Source: Flavobacterium hungaricum (GTDB taxonomy: Bacteria > Bacteroidota > Bacteroidia > Flavobacteriales > Flavobacteriaceae). Taken from it: a stretch of 64,000 bases of DNA. The DNA is taken from positions 620,001-684,000 of the forward strand of contig NZ_PRDM01000003.1 of assembly GCF_015182285.1 (NCBI RefSeq). Direction: 5' to 3'. Shown here one piece after another: positions 17,319-24,287 of this stretch. The first letter of the stretch is position 1. Every line of letters begins with the position of its first letter. The notes under the pieces are model-generated. The model made no database searches, was not told the DNA's origin, and saw nothing but the letters and a program-made list of their open reading frames with translations. The position numbers were made by a program, and so were the translations under genes.

Positions 17319-19271
17319 ATGAAAAGCATAAATATTGTTTTCTCTATATTTCTATTACTTAATGGAATTTCGTTTTTTGGACAATCAAAAGCCGCGAGAA
17401 AAGAGATCGTGACAAGTACAAATAGTAAGGATGCAGATTCTATTCTTAATTTAGGTATGAAAAGTCAGGATGCTGGAGATTATGCACAATCATTATTGTA
17501 TTTTGATAAAAGTTTAATCTTGTATAAGTCTTTAGGTAAAAGCCGAAAAGTCGGTGATTGTTATAGCTATAAAGCGGTAACTTATTATTATCAGGGTGAT
17601 TATTCAAATGCTTTAATCTTTTTTAAAAAAAGTGCTGCAGAATATAAAAAAACAAAATATAAAAAAGGAATCTCTTCGATATTAAATAATATAGGAGGTG
17701 TTTATTATTATTTAGGAAATTATCTTAATGCTTTAAATTATTACAAACAAGCTATTGTTATTCAGGAAGAATTAAACGATACCAAAATGATTGCGGCAAC
17801 TTCGCAAAATATTGGCGGAATATATTCGCAGGTAGAAGATTACTCAAATGCACTGAAATATTACGATAAATCGTATTTGATTTATAAAAATAGTACTGAT
17901 GTAAAAGCTATTTCTCAAAACTTAAATGCTTCTGGGATAGTCTATACCAAATTAGGCAGTTACTCAAAAGCTCAGAAGAATCTTGACCAGGCATTGATTA
18001 ATGCAGATAAAATAAATGATAAACAATTAAAGATTGAAGTATTATCCAGTTTAGGAGAATTGTTTTTTAAGCTTTCAAATTTTGAAAAAGCATTTTATTA
18101 CTACAATCTGTCACTTAAATATGCTGCTGAAATTAATAGTCTGCAATACGTGAGTATCGCAGAAGTTGCTCTCGGAAAAATCTTAAATAAATTAAATAAA
18201 AACGGACAAGCAATTACAAAATGCTTAAAAGGATATGATAATGCTGAAAAAATAGGGGCTGTATCAGTTAAAAAAGATGCTTGTGATTGTCTTTATAATG
18301 CTTATAAGGCTGCTAAAAACGACAAATTGGCGCTTTATTTTTATGAAAAATCAAATAATTTCAAAGACAGCTTAAAATCTGGAGAAACTTCTAATAAAAT
18401 GATGAATATGGAGTTCCGCCAGCAGCAATTGCTGGATAGTATCTCTCATGTAAGGAAAGAACATGCTGTTGAAACCAAACATCAAGAAGAAGTTCAAAAA
18501 AAGGAAAAACAACGAAACCTTATTATTATCTCTCTGTGTTTTATTGTTCTTATAGCTTTAGGCTTATGGAATAGATTAATCTATACACGAAAGTCTAAAA
18601 AAGCTTTAAAAATAGAAAAGGACCTTTCTGATGAACTATTATTAAATATTTTGCCAGAAGAAATAGCACAAGAACTAAAACAAAAGGGGTTTGTTAATGC
18701 CAGGGATTTTGCTCTTGTTTCTATTCTTTTTTCAGATTTTAAAGCCTTTACTCAAACTGCTGAGAAAATGTCTCCACAAAATTTAGTAGAAGAAATAAAC
18801 ACCTGTTTCAAAGCTTTTGATCTGATCACTGAAAAATACCGCATAGAGAAAATTAAAACAATTGGCGATTCTTATATGGCTGCTGGCGGCATCCCAAAAC
18901 AAGACAAAGAATCTTTAACAAATATTGTATTAGCAGGACTAGAAATGCAGGATTTTATGTCTAAAAGAAAAATTAACAACGATGCCGATAATACTGCTTC
19001 TTTTGAGATGCGATTAGGTATTCATGCAGGACCGATTGTAGCGGGTATTGTAGGGATAAAGAAATTTCAATATGATGTCTGGGGTGATACTGTAAATACC
19101 GCCAGCAGGATTGAAAGCAACGGAGTTGTAGGTAAAGTTAACATCAGTGAATCGCTTTATAATATCATAAAAGATGAAGAATGCTTCCGTTTCGAATATC
19201 GAGGGAGTATTGAGGCAAAGGGAAAGGGAGAACTCAAGATGTATTTTGTAGAAAAATATAGCAATCATTAA
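17319..19271 (+). CDS. Membrane TPR receptor with class III adenylate cyclase domain
   Basis: This 650-residue protein has a signal peptide (1 to about 22), TPR repeats (about 40-360) outside the cytoplasm, a coiled-coil stretch, a membrane helix near 400-418 (NLIIISLCFIVLIALGLW) and a C-terminal class III nucleotidyl cyclase domain. Metal-binding Asp473 (LFSDFKAF) and Asp517 (TIGDSYMA) are present. Lys513 (KIKTIGD) and Asp586 (QYDVWGD) are the residues that select adenine, and the Asn and Arg of TVNTASR complete the transition-state site, so it should make cAMP. It sits inside the RiPP locus between precursor 1 and the unknown 19385 gene. A stand-alone cNMP-binding protein heads the export operon at 28.4 kb. 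Confidence 0.9.
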   Translation: MKSINIVFSIFLLLNGISFFGQSKAARKEIVTSTNSKDADSILNLGMKSQDAGDYAQSLLYFDKSLILYKSLGKSRKVGDCYSYKAVTYYYQGDYSNALIFFKKSAAEYKKTKYKKGISSILNNIGGVYYYLGNYLNALNYYKQAIVIQEELNDTKMIAATSQNIGGIYSQVEDYSNALKYYDKSYLIYKNSTDVKAISQNLNASGIVYTKLGSYSKAQKNLDQALINADKINDKQLKIEVLSSLGELFFKLSNFEKAFYYYNLSLKYAAEINSLQYVSIAEVALGKILNKLNKNGQAITKCLKGYDNAEKIGAVSVKKDACDCLYNAYKAAKNDKLALYFYEKSNNFKDSLKSGETSNKMMNMEFRQQQLLDSISHVRKEHAVETKHQEEVQKKEKQRNLIIISLCFIVLIALGLWNRLIYTRKSKKALKIEKDLSDELLLNILPEEIAQELKQKGFVNARDFALVSILFSDFKAFTQTAEKMSPQNLVEEINTCFKAFDLITEKYRIEKIKTIGDSYMAAGGIPKQDKESLTNIVLAGLEMQDFMSKRKINNDADNTASFEMRLGIHAGPIVAGIVGIKKFQYDVWGDTVNTASRIESNGVVGKVNISESLYNIIKDEECFRFEYRGSIEAKGKGELKMYFVEKYSNH

Positions 19272-19278
19272 TTTCCTT

Positions 19279-19306
19279 TTTGTCAGTTTATTTGGCTGAT
19301 TTATAC
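19279..19306 (+). promoter_or_regulatory. Shared RiPP-locus promoter/operator motif, copy 2
   Basis: TTTGTCAG (19279-19286), TTTGGC (19291-19296) and TATAC (19302-19306), with the same 19-base TTG to TATAC spacing as copy 1. It is 79 bases before the ATG at 19385. Confidence 0.6.
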
Positions 19307-19384
19307 AAGAACCCCGCTTTATCTTTAAGATTAAGAAAACCTAGTTACAAAAACACTTTTCAGTTTAACAAAAAACATTCAAAC

Positions 19385-20464
19385 ATGAGAACAACGACTT
19401 TAGAGAATGAAAAAATAGAGCAGTTTTTATCCTTAATTCCTTCTTTCCCAAAATCTGTAGAGAGATCTTTCTATGAAGAAGAAAAAATGAAATTGTTTGA
19501 GGCTCTCCACGAAAAGGAATTACAGGAAATATGTGGAATGAATAAAGAAGATAGTGTAAGGATTGGTAATATTCGTAAAGAATTAACTGAGATTGTAAAG
19601 GAGTTGTTGACTAAAAAGGATTTAGATGATTCTTTTAAAAAGTATTTAGCAATAGAGCAGGAAATTGAAAATTCTTTTTTAGGAAATCAATACATATATG
19701 TAAAACAGCGAACATTGACTGTTAAGGCACTCTATTATCATAAAACTGAAAATTTTAACAAAGCACTTCTTTTTACATTAGAAGCTACTGCTCTAATCGA
19801 GTATTTGATAAAACAGGGTATCTATACTTTATGCACAAGATGCTTTGAACAAAATAAAAATATATCGAGAATATATTTTGCAAGTAAGCAAATGGAATTA
19901 GGTAATAAAACAGCAAATAGTTTACTGCTTTACTTATTTAATGGAGAATATAACGAAGGCTTGTTTGGAAATATATTTAGAAACAATTTCTATTGGAGTA
20001 AAAATCCTGATGTAAGAGAGTATTTTGCTCATGAAGCTTTTATAAGTATTGTAGAAAGTACCGTTAAGTCTAATTTGAATAATCATTTGGATTTTTTACC
20101 GAATGAATGGAACATAGATCTGAGTTTTGGAATCGACAATCCTGACAGGCAGATAATATCCCATTGGATTTCTGTAAATAAGCATTTAAAAAATGGTAAT
20201 TACGAGGAATATTTTGATTCATTAAGTTCTTTTTTTCAGCAGTCCTATAATAAACATTATGATATTCTAAAAATAGCTTTGTTGATTGATTTAACCAAAC
20301 TTGTAATTAAGCTGAATGTTGAGAATAAGGAATTGATTACAGAAAAAATAAATGAATTTTTTAATCATAAAATAAGCTCGCATAAAAGCTTATATAATAC
20401 TTGGATTTTGAAACAGTCTCTCTACAATCAAGCCAGATTTTCATTAGAGAAAAGTTTTTTCTAA
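19385..20464 (+). CDS. Unknown cytoplasmic helical protein of the RiPP locus
   Basis: From MRTTTLENEKIEQF the protein has 359 residues. The frame opens at 19280, but the extra 35 residues cover the shared promoter motif, so the internal ATG is the likely start. It has no signal peptide or membrane segment and looks almost all-helical, with TPR-like repeats (LTVKALYYHKTENFNKALLF). It contains a cysteine pair (YTLCTRCFEQNK near residue 155) and a WNIDLSFGIDNPDRQI segment. No family is recognised. Its place between precursors and its shared promoter motif suggest a dedicated role, such as leader binding or a cyclase missing from the locus. That is inference only. Confidence 0.6.
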   Translation: MRTTTLENEKIEQFLSLIPSFPKSVERSFYEEEKMKLFEALHEKELQEICGMNKEDSVRIGNIRKELTEIVKELLTKKDLDDSFKKYLAIEQEIENSFLGNQYIYVKQRTLTVKALYYHKTENFNKALLFTLEATALIEYLIKQGIYTLCTRCFEQNKNISRIYFASKQMELGNKTANSLLLYLFNGEYNEGLFGNIFRNNFYWSKNPDVREYFAHEAFISIVESTVKSNLNNHLDFLPNEWNIDLSFGIDNPDRQIISHWISVNKHLKNGNYEEYFDSLSSFFQQSYNKHYDILKIALLIDLTKLVIKLNVENKELITEKINEFFNHKISSHKSLYNTWILKQSLYNQARFSLEKSFF

Positions 20465-20485
20465 AATACTTAATAAAGAAAACAC

Positions 20486-20522
20486 TTTGTCAGTTTTGAA
20501 GTAATATCTGGCAAATTTATAC
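20486..20522 (+). promoter_or_regulatory. Shared RiPP-locus promoter/operator motif, copy 3
   Basis: TTTGTCAG at 20486-20493, then TTTTG with its TTG at 20496-20498, TCTGGC at 20507-20512 and TATAC at 20518-20522. The second TTG is 19 bases from TATAC, as in copies 1 and 2, while the TTTGTCAG box is displaced upstream. It is 43 bases before precursor 2. Confidence 0.55.
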
Positions 20523-20564
20523 AAAAAAGTAGTTTTATTTTTACATTATAGAAAACAAAATGCT

Positions 20565-20894
20565 ATGGAAGACAAAAAACAGCAAGTTATACAAAAGGTC
20601 ATTTCTAAAGCTTGGGAAGATATCAAATTTAGAAAAGAATTATTGGAAAACCCTGTAGAAGCGATAGAAAAACTAACAGGTGTTAAAATAGTTTTACCAG
20701 AAGGAAAAGAGTTGGTTGTTGTGGACCAAACAGATAAATCTAAAGTATATGTAAATCTGCCTGCAGAGCCTGAAATAGAGAATCTGGAACTGACAGAAGA
20801 CCAGCTGGAAGCAATTGCAGGAGGAGAGCAAATGATGTGGAAGAATTTAACCGATTCTTTATTTTCTACACTCAAAAATTGTATCAGGTTGTAG
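20565..20894 (+). CDS. NHLP-leader RiPP precursor peptide 2
   Basis: In this 109-residue precursor the leader matches precursor 1: SKAWEDIKFRKELLENP, LTGVKIVLPEG, VDQTDKSKVYVNLPAE and ELTEDQLEAIAGG, with Gly-Gly at 86-87. The core (88-109) starts EQMMWKNLTDSLF and ends CIRL. It has Thr96, Ser98, Ser101 and Thr102 as dehydration candidates and a single Cys106, so at most one thioether ring could form. The core is amphipathic, like a membrane-active peptide. It is followed within 30 bases by the conserved upstream element of precursors 3 and 4. Confidence 0.85.
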   Translation: MEDKKQQVIQKVISKAWEDIKFRKELLENPVEAIEKLTGVKIVLPEGKELVVVDQTDKSKVYVNLPAEPEIENLELTEDQLEAIAGGEQMMWKNLTDSLFSTLKNCIRL

Positions 20895-20919
20895 AGAATC
20901 ATTTTTTTAGAGATTGTAT

Positions 20920-21005
20920 TGAACGCAATTTTTTAAAATTGATAAACCCAAAAAGATGTATATCAAATAGTAACATTTAAATATAAACATTAAAAATTTA
21001 AAATC
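20920..21005 (+). repeat. Direct-repeat leader region of precursor 3
   Basis: GAACGCAATTTTTTAAAATT at 20921-20940 begins a region repeated at 21469-21555 before precursor 4. It contains a CAATTTTT/AAAATTG inverted repeat, and the last 30 bases before the ATG are identical in both copies. The two precursor units are offset by exactly 550 bases. Confidence 0.75.
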
Positions 21006-21347
21006 ATGAGCAAAAAAATTGAATTAACAGACGAGTCAAAAGTAAAAGTTAGAGAAGTTATTCTAAAATCTCTTAATGATGCTTCTTTTAAAGAAAGATT
21101 GGTAAAAAATCCTAAAGCAGCAATTGCAGAGCTGTACCCTGATCTTATCGAAAGAGAAACAAGAAACATACTTGTTTTTGATCAGACGGATAAAAATACC
21201 ATTTATGTAAATGTATCTGCAACACAATATGTTTTGCTTGACGGAGATTCAGACGCAATTGAGTTAACTCAGGAAGATTTAAATTTAGTAGCTGGTGGAG
21301 CAGAGCAGGAACTAGCTGTTGAAAGCTGCTACTTTTTATCTTGCTAA
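21006..21347 (+). CDS. NHLP-leader RiPP precursor peptide 3
   Basis: This 113-residue precursor has a leader with REVILKSLNDASFKERLVKN, FDQTDKNTIYVNVSAT and ELTQEDLNLVAGG (Gly-Gly at 97-98), the NHLP pattern shared with precursors 1 and 2. The 15-residue core is AEQELAVESCYFLSC. Ser107-Cys108 and Ser112-Cys113 are each adjacent, so a ring would have to join Ser107 to Cys113 or Cys108 to Ser112. It differs from precursor 4 at only two residues. Downstream is half of the terminator found after precursor 4 (AAAAAAGAGGCTGA), with the other arm missing. Confidence 0.88.
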   Translation: MSKKIELTDESKVKVREVILKSLNDASFKERLVKNPKAAIAELYPDLIERETRNILVFDQTDKNTIYVNVSATQYVLLDGDSDAIELTQEDLNLVAGGAEQELAVESCYFLSC

Positions 21348-21467
21348 GATAAAGATTTAGAATGAAAAATGGTTTCAGTTAATAAAAAAGAGGCTGAGGA
21401 GTTCTTTATTTCTTACACTGAAAATAGTATTTCGTTTTAAAGAATTCAATTACTTAAAAAATTGTGC

Positions 21468-21555
21468 TGAACGCAATTTTTAAAATTGATAAACCAAAAA
21501 CAATGTACGAGCAGGTACAATAAAAATTAAATATAAACATTAAAAATTTAAAATC
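21468..21555 (+). repeat. Direct-repeat leader region of precursor 4
   Basis: Second copy of the region at 20920-21005, starting GAACGCAATTTTTAAAATTG. The middle part has diverged, while both ends are conserved. Confidence 0.75.
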
Positions 21556-21897
21556 ATGAGCAAAAAAATTGAATTAACAGACGAGTCAAAAGTAAAAGTT
21601 AGAGAAGTGATTCTTAAATCTCTTAATGATGCTTCTTTTAAAGAAAGATTGGTAAAAAATCCTAAAGCAGCAATCGCAGAGCTGTACCCTGATCTTATCG
21701 AAAGAGAAACAAGAAACATAGTTGTTTTTGATCAGACAGATAAAAATACCATTTATGTAAATGTATCTGCAACACAATATGTTTTGCTTGACGGAGATTC
21801 AGATGCAATTGAGTTAACTCAGGAAGATTTAAATTTAGTAGCTGGTGGAGTAGAGCAGGAGTTAGCTGTTGAAAGCTGCTACTTTTTATCTTGTTAA
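21556..21897 (+). CDS. NHLP-leader RiPP precursor peptide 4
   Basis: This 113-residue peptide is a tandem duplicate of precursor 3 with two changes: Leu56 to Val in the leader and Ala99 to Val, the first residue of the core (VEQELAVESCYFLSC). Silent changes are also present, so the copies have been kept under selection for protein sequence. The core substitution lies right after the Gly-Gly cleavage site, so the pair would give two products differing only at the N-terminal residue. The gene is followed by a very strong terminator, then the LanM-like gene. Confidence 0.88.
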   Translation: MSKKIELTDESKVKVREVILKSLNDASFKERLVKNPKAAIAELYPDLIERETRNIVVFDQTDKNTIYVNVSATQYVLLDGDSDAIELTQEDLNLVAGGVEQELAVESCYFLSC

Positions 21898-21930
21898 GAT
21901 AGAGATTTAGGATGAAAATTTATTTCATTT

Positions 21931-21977
21931 AAATAAAAGAGGCTGTTTGAAAACTCAAATCAGCCTCTTTTATTTTT
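21931..21977 (+). terminator. Very strong terminator between precursor 4 and the dehydratase gene
   Basis: AAATAAAAGAGGCTG (21931-21945) pairs perfectly with CAGCCTCTTTTATTT (21961-21975), and the loop can add TTTGA/TCAAA. It should make precursor messages far more abundant than the modifying enzyme message, a common RiPP arrangement. Confidence 0.9.
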
Positions 21978-22025
21978 AGCCTTGCATTTAAAGTGTTTTA
22001 GGAACTGTAATAATTAAATATTTTG

Positions 22026-23525
22026 ATGGAATACAAGATGAAAAATGGAAATATCAAAGACATGCCTTTCCAAGTTGAAGAAAAAACGAATGCTGCTATT
22101 TGTTCCTTATATGAAAAAAGTATAATAGAGTTAGTTGCTGTCACCATTGCAAACAATAAGGATTTAATTTTTGAAGATTTTTTTGAGGATTTAAAAAATA
22201 ATGATTGGAAGAATCTTTGCCAGCTATTTCCTGTTTTAGGCGAGATTTTACCATTGCAAAAAAATAACATACAGAAATTGTATGAAAAAATACTTTATTC
22301 TTATAAAAACGATTCTGTTGATTTGTTTAATAATGGTTTGATTAAACATATCGATGAGGAAATTCAAGACATTAAAATTGGGGAGGGTGATTTTCATAAT
22401 GGTTCATCAACAGCTATAATTGAGTGTGAAGACAATAACTTAGTTTACAAACCTACAAACGGAACCATTTCCTTTCCTTTTTTTCATCTGTTAGATTGGC
22501 TGGATCATTCTTTTTCTTTGGGTAACTATAAGTATAACATACTCAATAAAAAACAATACCATTGGCAGGAATTTGTAAAAGAGCAAGCTTGCAGTACCGA
22601 AGAAGAAATTAAAAAATATTATGAGAGAGCCGGATACTTATCATGTGTCTTATATCTATTAAACGCCACTGATTTTCATGCGGAAAATATTATCGCTAAC
22701 GGTGATTCACTTGTTTTTATCGATCATGAAACTATAATACAGCCAAGGATTAATGATAAAGTAAGAAAATCTTTTGGTAATTCTAATTTAGAAAAATATA
22801 ATGATCCAAGTCAATTAGGGGATTCTATACTTATGTCAGGTTTGCTGCCAAGCAATGATGAAAATTCTTCTTCTTGTGTAATGTGTGGTCTGGGATATTC
22901 AAAAAAGACCTATGGCTATTATTTTAAAAAAACAGGAATTAATCAATTCTCTAAAGATTGGAAGCTGATAAACAAGGAAATGAAAGAGGAGTATATTAAA
23001 AAAAACATTCCCACTTTAGATGGGAAGAAGGTTTTTATTGATTACTATCAGCAGGAATTTCTTATGGGGTTCGAGGAATGTTATACTCATTTATTGAAAC
23101 AAAAGTCGTTTTTATTGTCTAAAGATTCTCCTATACAAAAATTCCATAATGTTCCTATAAGACATATCTGGAGACCTACTAATTCATATGGTAGAATTTT
23201 AAGATTAATGAGTTTACCGGAAAATTTAAAAAATAAAGAATTGCATCAACAAAAAATAGAGAACTATTTTTCAAATGTTTTCAAATACGTGCCTGTAGAG
23301 TCTAATTTACGATTTATCTATAAACATGAAACGGCACAAATGCTACGAGGAGACATTCCTTATTTTGAGGTAAATTCATCTTCCAGAGATTTACATACAG
23401 AGTTTGGAGTAATTAAAGATTACTTTGAACTTAGTGCAGTAGAAAATATAGAAAGAAAACTAAATAAGCTGTCATTAGAAGATTTAGAATTTCAAAAAAA
23501 TATAATTTTAAAAAGTCTCACATAA
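22026..23525 (+). CDS. LanM-type lanthipeptide dehydratase domain, no cyclase
   Basis: This 499-residue protein resembles the N-terminal dehydratase half (DUF4135) of class II lanthipeptide synthetases. Key motifs are [12 protein letters not shown] (Asp216, His218, Glu220, Asn221), VFIDHETI (Asp233), [22 protein letters not shown] (Arg383, Thr385; phosphate elimination in the family) and [12 protein letters not shown] near the end. Full LanM proteins have about 1000 residues with a LanC cyclase at the C-terminus. This one ends normally at a stop codon right after the dehydratase, with no LanC remnant before the next gene. It should phosphorylate and eliminate Ser/Thr in the precursors to give dehydroamino acids. 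The codon at 22023 is TTG; I chose the next codon, ATG. Confidence 0.88.
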   Translation: MEYKMKNGNIKDMPFQVEEKTNAAICSLYEKSIIELVAVTIANNKDLIFEDFFEDLKNNDWKNLCQLFPVLGEILPLQKNNIQKLYEKILYSYKNDSVDLFNNGLIKHIDEEIQDIKIGEGDFHNGSSTAIIECEDNNLVYKPTNGTISFPFFHLLDWLDHSFSLGNYKYNILNKKQYHWQEFVKEQACSTEEEIKKYYERAGYLSCVLYLLNATDFHAENIIANGDSLVFIDHETIIQPRINDKVRKSFGNSNLEKYNDPSQLGDSILMSGLLPSNDENSSSCVMCGLGYSKKTYGYYFKKTGINQFSKDWKLINKEMKEEYIKKNIPTLDGKKVFIDYYQQEFLMGFEECYTHLLKQKSFLLSKDSPIQKFHNVPIRHIWRPTNSYGRILRLMSLPENLKNKELHQQKIENYFSNVFKYVPVESNLRFIYKHETAQMLRGDIPYFEVNSSSRDLHTEFGVIKDYFELSAVENIERKLNKLSLEDLEFQKNIILKSLT

Positions 23526-24054
23526 CGTTTTAAAGAACTTAAAAAACGTAGGAATGAGATTGTGCTGCACCGCTGCAATAACGATCAAAGGTCTTTTAGA
23601 CAGTTTGTTATTGACATGCTTTACTTATTAATTTAGCCGCCTTACTTTTTTATTAATTTTAGTAATACTTCAATATTAGTATAACGCAAAAAAACAAAAA
23701 CTTACAACTAATTGAATAAGTGTGAGTTGATTTTTTTGTGTTATTTTTTTATTAGAAATAGGACCCATTTTTATTGGTGATTTGTTTATGAAATCTAAGC
23801 AGGATTCTCTTCTTAAAAGAATATTTGTTTGTTACCAGAAGTAGTTAAACTTCTTTCAAGATCTATGCTATGGAAAAGTAAGAATTTTAACATTTTTTAC
23901 ACTTTTAGTCTAAAGTCAGACTTTAGAATCGACCTAGATTTGTTACTGTAATATTACAAGAACAAGGAATTCCTGAAAAGCATTTTTTTAATAACACAAC
24001 AGCTGTTAAAGCTGTTGTTCAAACAAATATTTTCTAAACTAAACCAAAAACACC
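23526..24054. other. 529-base intergenic region with a palindrome
   Basis: No coding potential is visible. It contains the perfect inverted repeat TCTAAAGTC-A-GACTTTAGA (23909-23927), and just before it TTTTTTACACTTTTAG (23893-23908). A TTTTTACACTT core recurs at 24260-24270 and, as half of a palindrome, at 27364-27384. These may be operators of the nearby two-component system. Confidence 0.5.
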
Positions 24055-24243
24055 ATGAAAAATTTCTTACTTACTATTGCTGCCATGTTTCTATTAGCTA
24101 CCTTAAATTCTTGTACTGCTGACGAAATTGAATCTGAAACACCTACAAAAACTCAAAACCAAGCTGACATTGATCCAAATAATCCTGGAAGCATAATCCC
24201 GCCAAAAAAAGTTAATCGTTTTACATTTTTAGCATTATATTAA
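24055..24243 (+). CDS. Small lipoprotein upstream of a two-component system
   Basis: This 62-residue protein starts MKNFLLTIAAMFLLATLNSC, a complete lipoprotein signal peptide with the acceptor Cys at residue 20. The mature 43 residues are acidic, then Pro/Asn-rich, ending in a hydrophobic tail (RFTFLALY). Similar tiny lipoproteins sit before TPR-histidine kinase genes in Flavobacterium. It may be a ligand or accessory of the kinase at 24288, which follows within 45 bases. Confidence 0.7.
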   Translation: MKNFLLTIAAMFLLATLNSCTADEIESETPTKTQNQADIDPNNPGSIIPPKKVNRFTFLALY

Positions 24244-24287
24244 AAAGTTAAAAAATGTATTTTTACACTTATTCTAATTAAGCGCCA

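Noticed and set aside
16897..21897. Reading the NHLP proteins as nitrile hydratase alpha subunits
   Set aside because: They are about 110 residues with a Gly-Gly export site and lack the Cys-x-x-Cys-Ser-Cys metal motif of the enzyme; only the leader resembles it.
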